A DNA stretch of 62,208 bases from an uncultured Oxalobacteraceae bacterium (GTDB taxonomy: Bacteria; Pseudomonadota; Gammaproteobacteria; Burkholderiales; Burkholderiaceae): contig CAMLIL010000023.1 in the NCBI GenBank assembly GCA_946480015.1, positions 1-62,208 on the forward strand, in the 5' to 3' direction. Each line of letters opens with the position of its first letter. Position 1 is the first letter of the stretch. The notes under the pieces were generated by a model, which saw only the letters and a program-made list of their open reading frames with translations, did not search any database and was not told the DNA's origin. Shown one piece after another: positions 54,647 to 62,208 of this stretch. Made by a program: the position numbers and the translations under genes.

Positions 54647-54675
54647 GAATGGCTCGCGTAGTTAGTCTGCGAGCT

Positions 54676-54717
54676 ATTCTAGATTGGTCTGACCAATCCT
54701 GCAATCTGGACCGGCCA
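54676..54717 (-). promoter_or_regulatory. CE12-PL1/CE8 operon promoter with GntR operator pair C
   Basis: Minus strand: -35 TTGCAG (54704-54699), 17-bp spacer, -10 TAGAAT (54681-54676). A perfect palindrome ATTGGTCTGACCAAT (54683-54697) fills the spacer, and a second site TGGACCGGCCA (54707-54717) adjoins the -35 upstream. The arrangement matches operator pair B and lies directly downstream of the GntR regulator gene. Confidence 0.85.
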
Positions 54718-54731
54718 ATTGTGTTGCGGGA

Positions 54732-55430
54732 TCAGCCGCGCGAGAAGGTCCGGGTGACCCGTTCCAGGTGGGCGCGCATCGCCTGGCGGGCACCGGTGAC
54801 GTCATGCGCCGCGATCGCTTCCAGCACCTTGCGGTGGTCCAGCAGCGTAGTCTTGCGCAATTCTTCCGTCTGGAAGTGTTGTTTCAGCTTGTGCCACAGG
54901 CTGCCACGCTGGTTCCACAGGTATTCGGTGACCCCGACCAGGGCCGTGTTGCCGGTCGCGCGTGCGATCGCCAGGTGAAAATTGCGGTCGGCCTGCTCGT
55001 TGCTGGCGCGGTCTTCATGATCGCGTTCCATTTCCTGCACGGCATTCAAAATCGCATCGATGGCCGAATCGGTGGCCATCTTGGCGGCGATCGCGGCGAT
55101 TTCCGACTCGATCACCCGGCGCGCCGCCAGTACCTCGAACGGACCCGGGCCGACTTCCGGCACGTCCGGCTGGGCCTGTGCCTGTTCCGACACATACACG
55201 CCCGAACCGCCGCGCACCTCGACGATGCCCGACAGTTCCAGCACGATCAGCGCCTCGCGCAGCGAAGCGCGGCTCACGGTGAGCTTGGCGGCCAGTTCAC
55301 GTTCGGCCGGCAAGCGCTCGCCGGCCTTGATGGCTTCGTCGCGGATCAGATCCTGGATGCGGCTGGCGACGACGCGGTACAGGCGCGGCTCAGAGGTGTT
55401 CGCTTCGTGCAGCGCGGCAGGTTTTTTCAT
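54732..55430 (-). CDS. FadR-type GntR regulator of the pectin locus
   Basis: 232 residues. Winged HTH (about 15-80: RLYRVVASRIQDLIRD, LPAERELAAKLTVSRASLREAL, GIVEVRGGSGVYV) and an all-helical FCD ligand-binding domain (about 95-225) with FHLAIARATGN and LLDHRKVLEAI supplying metal-binding Asp/His. FadR-subfamily proteins bind TGGTNNNACCA-type palindromes, exactly what is found three times in pairs in this locus. The ligand is probably a pectin catabolite (inference). The ATG at 55428-55430 begins the protein just before the HTH; the open frame continues upstream without a better start. Confidence 0.92.
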   Translation of the reverse strand: MKKPAALHEANTSEPRLYRVVASRIQDLIRDEAIKAGERLPAERELAAKLTVSRASLREALIVLELSGIVEVRGGSGVYVSEQAQAQPDVPEVGPGPFEVLAARRVIESEIAAIAAKMATDSAIDAILNAVQEMERDHEDRASNEQADRNFHLAIARATGNTALVGVTEYLWNQRGSLWHKLKQHFQTEELRKTTLLDHRKVLEAIAAHDVTGARQAMRAHLERVTRTFSRG

Positions 55431-55592
55431 GAGGGTGAATCGGCTTAGAGGAATGCGGGGTGGAAACGGGACAGGTCGGCTGATTTTAGTTGGGTATGGA
55501 TAGAGTTGCAAGGCGGATGGGTCCTCCGCCTCGCCCTTTCGGCAGACATCGTCGCGTTTTGGCCGTTTTTCACGAGCAGTTAGCAAAAAACA

Positions 55593-56795
55593 CTACCAGT
55601 TCGTTTCCCGTTCCGCAGTCGAGGTGATGTGGTGGATCGACAGATCGGCGCCCTGGAATTCCTGTTCCGCATCCAGACGTATGCCCACGGTCAGTTTCAG
55701 CAGACCATAAATGGCATAGCCGCCCACCACCGCGATAAGCACGCCCAGCGCGGTGCCGGCCGCTTGCGCCGTAAAACTGACGCCGCCCATGCCGCCCAGT
55801 TCCTTCAGGCCGAAAATACCGGCCGCCAGGCCGCCCCAGGTGCCGCACAGGCCATGCAGCGGCCACACCCCCAGCACATCGTCGATCTTCCACCGGTTTT
55901 GGGTCAGCGTAAACATCCACACGAAAATCGCCCCGGCCACGCCGCCGGTGATGAGCGCGCCCAGCGGATGCATCAGGTCGGAGCCGGCGCACACCGCCAC
56001 CAGGCCGGCCAGTGGACCGTTGTAGACGAAGCCCGGGTCGTTCTTGCCCAGCATTAGCGCCACCAGCGTGCCGCCCACCATCGCCATCAGCGAATTGACC
56101 GCCACCAGGCCGTTCATCTTGTCCAGGGTCTGCGCGCTCATCACGTTAAAGCCGAACCAGCCCACGGTCAGAATCCAGGCGCCCAGGGCCAGGAACGGGA
56201 TCGACGAGGGCGGATGGGCCGCGATCGCGCCGCTCTTGGAATAGCGGCCGCGGCGTGCACCCAGCAACAGCACGGCCGGCAAGGCCACCCAGCCGCCCAC
56301 CGCGTGGACCACGACCGATCCGGCGAAATCGTGGAATTCGGCCGAGAAGGCGGCCTTGATCCAAGCCTGCACGCCGAAGCGCTGGTTCCACACGATGCCT
56401 TCATAAAACGGATAAATGAAGCCGACCAGCAAGGCGGTGGCGATCAGCTGCGGATAAAACCGCGCGCGCTCGGCGATGCCGCCCGAAATGATGGCCGGAA
56501 TCGCGGCGGCAAACGTCAGCAGGAAGAAAAATTTCACCAGCTCATAGCCATTTTTGGCGGAGAGCACCTCGGCGCTGGAGAAAAAACCCACGCCGTACGC
56601 GACGCTGTAACCCACGAAGAAATACGCGATGGTCGAGATGGCGAAGTCGGCAATGATCTTCACCAGCGCGTTGACCTGGTTTTTCTTGCGGACCGTGCCC
56701 AGCTCGAGAAACGCGAATCCGGCGTGCATCGCCAGAATCATGATGCCGCCGAGCAGGATGAACAAAGCATCGGCCGCTGAATTACTTCCAATCAT
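55593..56795 (-). CDS. amt: Ammonium transporter (Amt family)
   Basis: 400 residues and 11 predicted membrane helices, beginning at ATG 56795 with GGGAG upstream. Typical sequences: ALFILLGGIMILAMHAGFAF, LLTFAAAIPAIISGGIAERA, DFAGSVVVHAVGGW (first pore His), VWPLHGLCGTWGGLAAGIFG (second pore His). It conducts ammonium into the cell. It has no GlnK gene beside it. A sigma-54-like promoter and an NtrC-like site lie upstream. Confidence 0.95.
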   Translation of the reverse strand: MIGSNSAADALFILLGGIMILAMHAGFAFLELGTVRKKNQVNALVKIIADFAISTIAYFFVGYSVAYGVGFFSSAEVLSAKNGYELVKFFFLLTFAAAIPAIISGGIAERARFYPQLIATALLVGFIYPFYEGIVWNQRFGVQAWIKAAFSAEFHDFAGSVVVHAVGGWVALPAVLLLGARRGRYSKSGAIAAHPPSSIPFLALGAWILTVGWFGFNVMSAQTLDKMNGLVAVNSLMAMVGGTLVALMLGKNDPGFVYNGPLAGLVAVCAGSDLMHPLGALITGGVAGAIFVWMFTLTQNRWKIDDVLGVWPLHGLCGTWGGLAAGIFGLKELGGMGGVSFTAQAAGTALGVLIAVVGGYAIYGLLKLTVGIRLDAEQEFQGADLSIHHITSTAERETNW

Positions 56796-56844
56796 GTAGA
56801 ACTCCCAAAAATGGTGCAAAAAAGTTGAAGGTGGGCACCTATTA

Positions 56845-56860
56845 AGCAATTTTCATTCCA
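56845..56860 (-). promoter_or_regulatory. Sigma-54-like promoter of amt
   Basis: Minus strand TGGAATGAAAATTGCT has GG and GC in the exact -24/-12 spacing, though the inner CAC is AAT. Transcription would start near 56835, 40 nt before the ATG. Apart from this and the NtrC-like site, the 325-bp gap 56796-57120 shows no further structure. Confidence 0.65.
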
Positions 56861-56933
56861 TTTTGGTGCATATTGGTAAGTACATGATTCCATTAGTTAA
56901 TCTGTCGTACTTGGCAGTCATGGAAAGTTTCAT

Positions 56934-56950
56934 GCACCAAAACGGGGTGC
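56934..56950. promoter_or_regulatory. NtrC-like binding site upstream of amt
   Basis: GCACCAAAACGGGGTGC is a GCACC/GGTGC inverted repeat, about 107 bp upstream of the predicted amt start, a classic enhancer distance. The centre is 7 bp where the enterobacterial consensus has 5. Further half sites (GGTGCA at 56865-56870; CGGTGCG nearby) occur. Confidence 0.5.
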
Positions 56951-57120
56951 TATTTCGGTGCGTGTCCTCGTCTGAGCGCGGCGCGGGTGTTTCCGTACAT
57001 ACAGCGGAACATTCTTAATCGAGCAACTGATTATTTGGTAAAGTGTGGTGCTGACAAAACATTTCGCCATTGCAGCTCGGTATAGTTGGCAAGGCGACGA
57101 ATCCATCTAAACACTCGACC

Positions 57121-59403
57121 ATGAGCACACCAAGCCCTTTCCGGCGGCGCAAGCTGTCCCTGCTGATCGCCACCTGCGTCCTGAGCCAGACGGCCTTGGC
57201 GCAAACGCCCGCCCCGGCGCCGCCGAAAGCCAGGGAAGTGCCCAAGCCCGCCCCCGTGCCAGCCGAGATCACCTCCATCGAGGTCAGCGCCGAGCGCCCC
57301 ACCAACCGCATCGACCGCCAGGTCTACGACGTCAAGTCCGACATCGGCTCGACCAATAATTCGGCCGCCGACGCACTCAACAACGTGCCCTCGGTATCGG
57401 TCGACCCCGACGGCACCGTCAGCCTGCGCGGCAGCACCAATGTCCAGATTCTGGTCGACGGCAAGCCGTCCGCCATGCTGCAGGGCGACAACCGCGGCGC
57501 AGCCCTGAACGCCTTGCCGTCCGACGACATCGAGTCGATCGAAGTCATTAACAATCCCGGCGCCCAGTTCGGCAACGAAGGAGGGGGCGGCCCCATCCTC
57601 AATCTGGTGATGCGCCGTAACAAGCGTCCCGGCGGCGTGGGCGTGGCCAATGTCAATGGCGGCAGCGGCGGGCGCTACAACTCCAGCGTGTCCGGCAGCT
57701 ATAACGAGGGACGCGCCTCCTTTCAGGGCGGCGCCAATTTCCGTCACGATGGACGGGATTCGACCTACCAGGACGTGCGCGACCGCATCAATCCGCTCAA
57801 CGGCGACGCCGCGCGCAGCACCCAGGACTCGAGCTCCCGAGGGCTCAACGATTCGCTCGGCCTGAACGGCATGGCTGGCTATAACTTCGGCGACCAGGAC
57901 CGCCTGCAAGGCAGCTGGTCGTATAACAAGCGCAGCAACGACCAGCGCGGCCTCGACCACTATGTCAGCTACAACGTCGACGACAGCGTCGCCAGCGACT
58001 ACCAGCGCAACAGCGCGCGCAAGGGCGACAGCATCAACTATGGCTGGGGGGCTCATCTGGACCACAAGGGCGATCTCGACGGTGAGATCCTCAAGCTCGA
58101 CTTCCGCCTGTCGTCCTCGAAGAACGACAGCGACAGCGGGTACGGCAACAGCTATGTGGTACGGCCGCCGGGCGCCATCGACCAGCGCAGCGCCCAGCGC
58201 ACCGGCAATGAAAACCGCATCGCCGACTTCACCGGCGACTACGAGCGGCCCGCCGCGGGCGGCCTGCTCAAGCTCGGCTTCAAGCTGGCCGAAACCGATG
58301 GCGCTTTCGACACCCGTTACGTCAGCATCGATCCGGCCACGGCGCTGGAAACGGTCAACCTGGCGCGCACCAACCGCTTCGAAGTCAACGAAAAGAATCT
58401 GGCGCTGTACGGCACGTTCCAGATGCGCTTGAACGAGCGCTGGAACGTGCTGGGCGGCCTGCGCACCGAATACACCGACATCGATATCCATCAGCTGACC
58501 TCGGCGATCGACGCGCGCAACACGTATGTCAGCTATATTCCGAGCGCCTACGCCACCTACAAGGCCGGCGACAAGAGCACCTTCCGCCTGGCTTACGCAC
58601 GGCGGATCCGCCGGCCCAATGTCAACGACCTCAATCCGTATGTGATCTACCGCGACGAGTTCAACGTGTCGTCCGGTAACCCGAGCCTCAAGCCGACCAG
58701 GATCGACCAGATCGAACTGGGTTACGAAACCGTGCTGGCCGGATTCGACGCCAATGTGCGCCTGTACGCCAAGAACGAAACCGACCTGATTTCAGAGCGC
58801 CACTATTTTGTGTCCGACAACGTGCTGCTGACCACACGCGAAAACCGCGGCAGCAACAAGTCTGGCGGACTGGAATTCTCGTTCAGCGGCAAGCCCTTGC
58901 CTGGCTTGCGTGTCGACCTGAGCGGCAATGTCGGCGTCAATCAGCGCACCGTACTCGACGAAAACGACGACGAGGACACCCGCTCATCGGGATCGCTGAG
59001 CGTCAAGGGCAGGTTCAGCTATCAGCTCAGCGAGAGCAACCAGCTGCAACTGATGCTGATGCGGCAGGGGAAAATGCTGACCTTCCAGGGCTACCGTAAG
59101 CCGAACTCGACGGCCAATGTCAGCTGGCGCCACGTACTCACGCCGCGTTTGAGCATGCTGCTCAACGTGACCGATGTGTTCGATTCGAACAGGAACGAAA
59201 ATGTCATCGATACCGACATCCTGCGCGAGAACAGCGTGCGCCGATATACCGGGCGCATCGCCTATCTGGGCTTGTCGTATCGGTTTGGCGGGCTGAACCC
59301 GCCGAGCCAGGGGGAACGCAATAACCGGCGCCAGGGCGAGGGCGGCGGCGGCCGGCGCGGCGGCATGCCGGGCGGCGGTGGCCCTGGCGGCGGCGGCTTC
59401 TGA
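57121..59403 (+). CDS. TonB-dependent/OMP beta-barrel receptor with Gly-rich tail
   Basis: 760 residues. Signal peptide (LSLLIATCVLSQTALAQ), Pro-rich linker, plug (about 75-165: AADALNNVPSVSVDPDGTV, GSTNVQILVDGKPSAML, IESIEVINNPGAQFGNEGGG) and a barrel of the outer-membrane beta-barrel family 3. The usual terminal strand (AYLGLSYRFGG) is followed by an unusual Gly/Arg-rich tail (GGGGRRGGMPGGGGPGGGGF). Substrate unknown; neighbours (amt, porin, urtA) suggest nutrient or nitrogen-linked uptake, weakly. The ATG at 57121 is chosen because it starts the signal peptide. Confidence 0.88.
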   Translation: MSTPSPFRRRKLSLLIATCVLSQTALAQTPAPAPPKAREVPKPAPVPAEITSIEVSAERPTNRIDRQVYDVKSDIGSTNNSAADALNNVPSVSVDPDGTVSLRGSTNVQILVDGKPSAMLQGDNRGAALNALPSDDIESIEVINNPGAQFGNEGGGGPILNLVMRRNKRPGGVGVANVNGGSGGRYNSSVSGSYNEGRASFQGGANFRHDGRDSTYQDVRDRINPLNGDAARSTQDSSSRGLNDSLGLNGMAGYNFGDQDRLQGSWSYNKRSNDQRGLDHYVSYNVDDSVASDYQRNSARKGDSINYGWGAHLDHKGDLDGEILKLDFRLSSSKNDSDSGYGNSYVVRPPGAIDQRSAQRTGNENRIADFTGDYERPAAGGLLKLGFKLAETDGAFDTRYVSIDPATALETVNLARTNRFEVNEKNLALYGTFQMRLNERWNVLGGLRTEYTDIDIHQLTSAIDARNTYVSYIPSAYATYKAGDKSTFRLAYARRIRRPNVNDLNPYVIYRDEFNVSSGNPSLKPTRIDQIELGYETVLAGFDANVRLYAKNETDLISERHYFVSDNVLLTTRENRGSNKSGGLEFSFSGKPLPGLRVDLSGNVGVNQRTVLDENDDEDTRSSGSLSVKGRFSYQLSESNQLQLMLMRQGKMLTFQGYRKPNSTANVSWRHVLTPRLSMLLNVTDVFDSNRNENVIDTDILRENSVRRYTGRIAYLGLSYRFGGLNPPSQGERNNRRQGEGGGGRRGGMPGGGGPGGGGF

Positions 59404-59406
59404 CCA

Positions 59407-59432
59407 GTCGTCCCCGCGTGCGCGAGGACGGC
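59407..59432. repeat. REP-like palindrome, copy 3
   Basis: GTCGTCCCCGCG and GCGCGAGGAC arms form a hairpin between the convergent receptor and psiF-like genes, closely resembling 2348-2373. It ends one base before the psiF-like stop codon. Confidence 0.55.
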
Positions 59433-59433
59433 G

Positions 59434-59715
59434 TTATTTAGCGCTCAGGCAGGTCTTCATGAACGCCTTGCGCTCGTCGCCCTTCTTGCCGGCGGCATCG
59501 GCATTGCAGGTCTTCATCTTGCTCTGCTGCGCAGTCAGCGGCTTCTCGGCCGGCTTGGCGCTCAGGCACTCTTTCATGAACGCTTTGCGCTCGTCGCCCT
59601 TCTTGCCGGCCGCGTCCGCATTACAAGTGGTCATCTTGCTTTGCTGCGCCGTCGGCGCGGCGTACGCGCCGGCGGCAATGAACATGGCGGCGATAGCGAC
59701 AATCATTTTTTTCAT
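59434..59715 (-). CDS. psiF: Two-repeat PsiF family protein
   Basis: 93 residues: signal peptide (MKKMIVAIAAMFIAAGAYAA) and two nearly identical PsiF repeats, QQSKMTTCNADAAGKKGDER and QQSKMKTCNADAAGKKGDER, each ending KAFMK-x-CLSAK, so two Cys per repeat. PsiF is phosphate-starvation-inducible in E. coli, with unknown biochemical function. The repeats are also highly similar at DNA level (59455-59535 versus 59572-59650), suggesting duplication within the gene. Ribosome site AGGAGAT precedes the ATG. Confidence 0.9.
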   Translation of the reverse strand: MKKMIVAIAAMFIAAGAYAAPTAQQSKMTTCNADAAGKKGDERKAFMKECLSAKPAEKPLTAQQSKMKTCNADAAGKKGDERKAFMKTCLSAK

Positions 59716-59938
59716 GGCGTTAGATCTCCTGTAGGTAAGGGGGCGTTGACTCGCGTCTACTATACGACAGCCAAGATATTTCCGCGTGCAATTTATGGCT
59801 CTGGCCCGCGCTTCATTGTTGCCTGAACACGTCTGTACGCAACATGACGTATATCCGCCCCCCTGTCGAGTGATTACTCTGGAAATAACAAGCGGTAATA
59901 AAACCGTACGGTTTCCATCCACGATACAAGGGGTAATG

Positions 59939-61039
59939 ATGCGTTTTACAGTGAGTAAAGGCGTACTGCTGGCGGCAATCGCAGCCTTGCCGGCAATGCA
60001 AGCCCAGGCCGGCGCGACCGTCAACTTCGGCGACGATAAATCCATCACCGCCGGGTTCGGCATGCGCGGCAGCTACACCAGCGCCGAGGATGGCGCGCCC
60101 AACGGCACCTCCCGCTCCAGCGACTTTCACCTCGACAGCGCCCGCCTGTTCTTCGGCGGCTCCCTGTCGAAAAACATCAAGGGGATGTTCAACACCGAAT
60201 GGGACGGCGAGCAGATCCGCGTACTCGACGCCGCCGCCCAGTTCGCCATCTCGCCTGAACTGAACATCTGGGCCGGCCGCCTGCTCTCGCCCAGCGACCG
60301 CGCCAACATGGCCGGTCCCTACTACTCGACCGGCGGCGGCTACTGGGCCGGCGTGGCCTCGCGCTACGGCTACAACGGCGGCATCTTCCGCGGCCGCGAC
60401 GACGGTGTGGTGGTCTGGGGTGACCTCAACGGCGGCAAGCTCGGCTACTCCTTCGGCGCCTTCGAAGGCCACACCTTCGGCATCGGCAGCCTGACCCAAA
60501 GCCAGGCCAGCGCCGCCGGCAACAAGTCCAGCGACAGCCTGATGTACGCCGGCCGGGTCCAGGCCGACTTCTGGGATGCCGAACCGGGCTACTACGGCAC
60601 CGGCAACTACCTCGGCGCCAAGGATATCCTGGCCGTCGGCCTGGCCGCGCGCTACCAGAAGAACGGCGTGCTGACGGCGCTCGCATCGGGCGACTACACC
60701 TCGTACAGCGTCGACTTCCTGCTGGAGAAAAAACTCTCGCCCGGTAACGCCATCGCCTTTGAGGCTGCCTACTACGACTACGACACCGACGGCGTGATCC
60801 TGGCCGAGCAGGGCAAGGCTTACCTGGCCGGCGTGTCCTTCATCACCGGCAAGTTCCAGCCCTTCCTGCGCTTCCAGAAGTTTTCGCCTGACACCAAGCT
60901 CGATACCAAGCAGACCGATGTCGGCCTGAACTACATCATCGAAGGCTACAACGCCCAGGTCAGCGCGACCTATTCGCAGACCAAGGTCGGCAGCGCGAAA
61001 AACGACAAGTTCGTCGTGGCCATGCAATTCCAGTACTGA
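59939..61039 (+). CDS. Outer-membrane porin, probably phosphate-selective-porin-like
   Basis: 366 residues from the second of two tandem ATGs (59936 and 59939), with AAGGGG upstream. Signal peptide (GVLLAAIAALPAMQAQA), then repeated amphipathic strands: FHLDSARLFFGGSLSKNIKG, LNIWAGRLLSPSDRANMAGP, AIAFEAAYYDYDTDG; final strand FVVAMQFQY ends in an aromatic residue. The FHLDSARLFFGG segment recalls the porin O/P family. It is located 28 bp before urtA, so it probably helps urea or amide cross the outer membrane (inference). Confidence 0.85.
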   Translation: MRFTVSKGVLLAAIAALPAMQAQAGATVNFGDDKSITAGFGMRGSYTSAEDGAPNGTSRSSDFHLDSARLFFGGSLSKNIKGMFNTEWDGEQIRVLDAAAQFAISPELNIWAGRLLSPSDRANMAGPYYSTGGGYWAGVASRYGYNGGIFRGRDDGVVVWGDLNGGKLGYSFGAFEGHTFGIGSLTQSQASAAGNKSSDSLMYAGRVQADFWDAEPGYYGTGNYLGAKDILAVGLAARYQKNGVLTALASGDYTSYSVDFLLEKKLSPGNAIAFEAAYYDYDTDGVILAEQGKAYLAGVSFITGKFQPFLRFQKFSPDTKLDTKQTDVGLNYIIEGYNAQVSATYSQTKVGSAKNDKFVVAMQFQY

Positions 61040-61067
61040 TCTCACCTACAACATCAAGGGGAACACC

Positions 61068-62208
61068 ATGCAAAACCGTCGTACATTCGTCGCTTCCATG
61101 ACCCGCATCGCCGCCGGCGCGGCGCTGCTGATGAGCGGCCTGTCGGCCCACGCGGCCGACACCATCAAGGTCGGCATCCTGCACTCGCTGTCGGGCACCA
61201 TGGCCATTTCCGAGACCTCGCTCAAGGACGTCGCCCTGATGACGATCGACGAGATCAACGCCAGCGGCGGCGTGCTCGGCAAGAAGCTGGAAGCCGTGGT
61301 CGTCGATCCGGCCTCGAACTGGCCGCTGTTTGCCGAAAAGGCCCGCCAGCTGATCGCCAAGGACAAGGTCGCCGCCGTGTTCGGCTGCTGGACCTCGGTG
61401 TCGCGCAAATCGGTGCTGCCGGTCTTCAAGGAACTCAATAACGTGCTGTTCTACCCGGTCCAGTATGAAGGCGAAGAGCTGGAGAAGAACGTGTTCTACA
61501 CTGGCGCTGCGCCGAATCAGCAAGCCATTCCCGCCGTCGAATACCTGATGAGCAAGGAAGGCGGCGGCGCCAAGCGCTTCGTGCTGCTCGGCACCGACTA
61601 TGTCTATCCGCGCACCACCAACAAGATCCTGCGCGCCTTCCTCAAAAGTAAGGGCGTGAAGGAAAGCGATATCGACGAGGTGTACACCCCGTTCGGCCAT
61701 TCCGATTACCAGACCATCGTCGCCAACATCAAGAAATTCGCCGCCGGCGGCAAGACGGCTGTGATCTCGACCATCAACGGCGACTCCAACGTGCCGTTCT
61801 ACAAGGAACTCGGCAACGCAGGCTTGAAAGCCACCGACGTGCCGGTGGTCGCCTTCTCGGTCGGCGAAGAAGAGTTGCGCGGCGTCGATACCAAGCCGCT
61901 GCTGGGCCACCTGGCGGCCTGGAATTACTTCGAATCGGTCAAGAACCCGGTCAACAGCGCCTTCATCGCCAAGTGGAAGGCCTACGCCAAGGCCAAGAAA
62001 TTGCCGAACGCCGGCACGGTCGTCACCAACGATCCGATGGAAGCGACCTACGTCGGCATCCACATGTGGAAGCAGGCCGTCGAGAAGGCTGGCAGCACCG
62101 ATCCTGACAAGGTCATCGCCGCCATGGGCGGACAGAGCTTCAAGGCGCCGTCCGGCTTCACCCTGACCATGGACCCGACCAACCACCACCTGCACAAGCC
62201 GGTGATGA
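61068..62208 (+). CDS. urtA: UrtA, urea ABC transporter substrate-binding protein (3' end outside window)
   Basis: 380 complete codons are present and the frame is open to the last base. A possible Tat leader (MQNRRTFVASMTRIAAGAAL) is followed by a Leu/Ile/Val-type periplasmic-binding fold: IKVGILHSLSGTMAISE, EAVVVDPASNWPLFAEKA, FGCWTSVSRKSVLPVF, NVLFYPVQYEGEE and NDPMEATYVGIHMWKQA. These are signature sequences of UrtA, which binds urea or short-chain amides. AAGGGGA precedes the ATG. urtBCDE and urease genes would be expected downstream, outside the window. Confidence 0.93.
   Translation, partial: MQNRRTFVASMTRIAAGAALLMSGLSAHAADTIKVGILHSLSGTMAISETSLKDVALMTIDEINASGGVLGKKLEAVVVDPASNWPLFAEKARQLIAKDKVAAVFGCWTSVSRKSVLPVFKELNNVLFYPVQYEGEELEKNVFYTGAAPNQQAIPAVEYLMSKEGGGAKRFVLLGTDYVYPRTTNKILRAFLKSKGVKESDIDEVYTPFGHSDYQTIVANIKKFAAGGKTAVISTINGDSNVPFYKELGNAGLKATDVPVVAFSVGEEELRGVDTKPLLGHLAAWNYFESVKNPVNSAFIAKWKAYAKAKKLPNAGTVVTNDPMEATYVGIHMWKQAVEKAGSTDPDKVIAAMGGQSFKAPSGFTLTMDPTNHHLHKPVM

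Noticed and set aside
41917..55430. Horizontal acquisition of the pectin locus as an island
   Set aside because: No integrase, tRNA attachment site, flanking repeats or clear change in base composition was seen at its borders.
59716..59785. Pho box upstream of the psiF-like gene (CTGTCGTATAG on the minus strand)
   Set aside because: Only one half site resembles CTGTCAT; the second half is missing, so I do not claim PhoB control.
59881..59938. Sigma-54 promoter before the porin gene (TGGAAATAACAAGC)
   Set aside because: The GG-to-GC spacing is one base too short and the -12 TTGC is absent.

Overview
The window reads as a chromosomal stretch of a GC-rich betaproteobacterium, most likely of the Oxalobacteraceae (Massilia/Telluria/Duganella group). 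The reasons are the high-GC coding style, two PEP-CTERM exported proteins, a folE-BLUF pair, large TonB-dependent receptors, several c-di-GMP proteins and a pectin-utilisation locus. No tRNA, rRNA, CRISPR array, prophage or intact transposase gene was recognised. Both window ends cut a gene: an SMC-like ATPase on the left and a urea-binding protein (urtA) on the right.

Left part (1-20.4 kb). After the SMC-like ATPase, a small membrane protein and an S9 peptidase comes the most striking unit, a tightly packed four-gene operon (5734-13905). It encodes a TonB-dependent receptor, a periplasmic YfiR-domain protein, a CHASE8 hybrid histidine kinase with two receivers and an Hpt domain, and a REC-GAF-GGDEF(degenerate)-EAL-REC protein. 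It resembles the YfiBNR envelope-to-c-di-GMP circuit rebuilt as a phosphorelay with a receptor on top and a phosphodiesterase at the end. tamB/tamA follow on the minus strand.

Middle part (20.4-41.9 kb). This holds queC, a PEP-CTERM gene with a textbook sigma-54 promoter, a phosphoesterase and a decayed GGDEF tail. Two 101-bp inverted-repeat elements of MITE type, in opposite orientation, bracket a block of small housekeeping genes. Each abuts the stop codon of a minus-strand gene. A probable minus-strand operon (mepK-like, two lipoproteins, MEDS-GGDEF-EAL, PQQ-type sugar dehydrogenase) lies next. Then come a PEP-CTERM protein with a large subtilase, a chemoreceptor, LysR/GST/PNPOx genes, and a divergent folE followed by a complete BLUF photoreceptor.

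Right part (41.9-55.4 kb). This is a pectin/rhamnogalacturonan locus: a large TonB receptor, a DUF4861 protein, a GH105 hydrolase, an esterase-GH43 fusion, a pectate lyase-pectin methylesterase fusion, a CE12 acetylesterase and a FadR-type GntR regulator. Six copies of a TGGTCnGgCCA-type palindrome occur as three pairs in its control regions. At two of them one copy fills the spacer between -35 and -10, which indicates direct repression by the GntR protein.

End (55.5-62.2 kb). An ammonium transporter has a sigma-54-like promoter and an NtrC-like site. A second TonB-type receptor, a two-repeat PsiF protein, a porin and the start of urtA follow, so this end looks devoted to nitrogen acquisition. 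A short REP-like palindrome recurs at three convergent gene ends.
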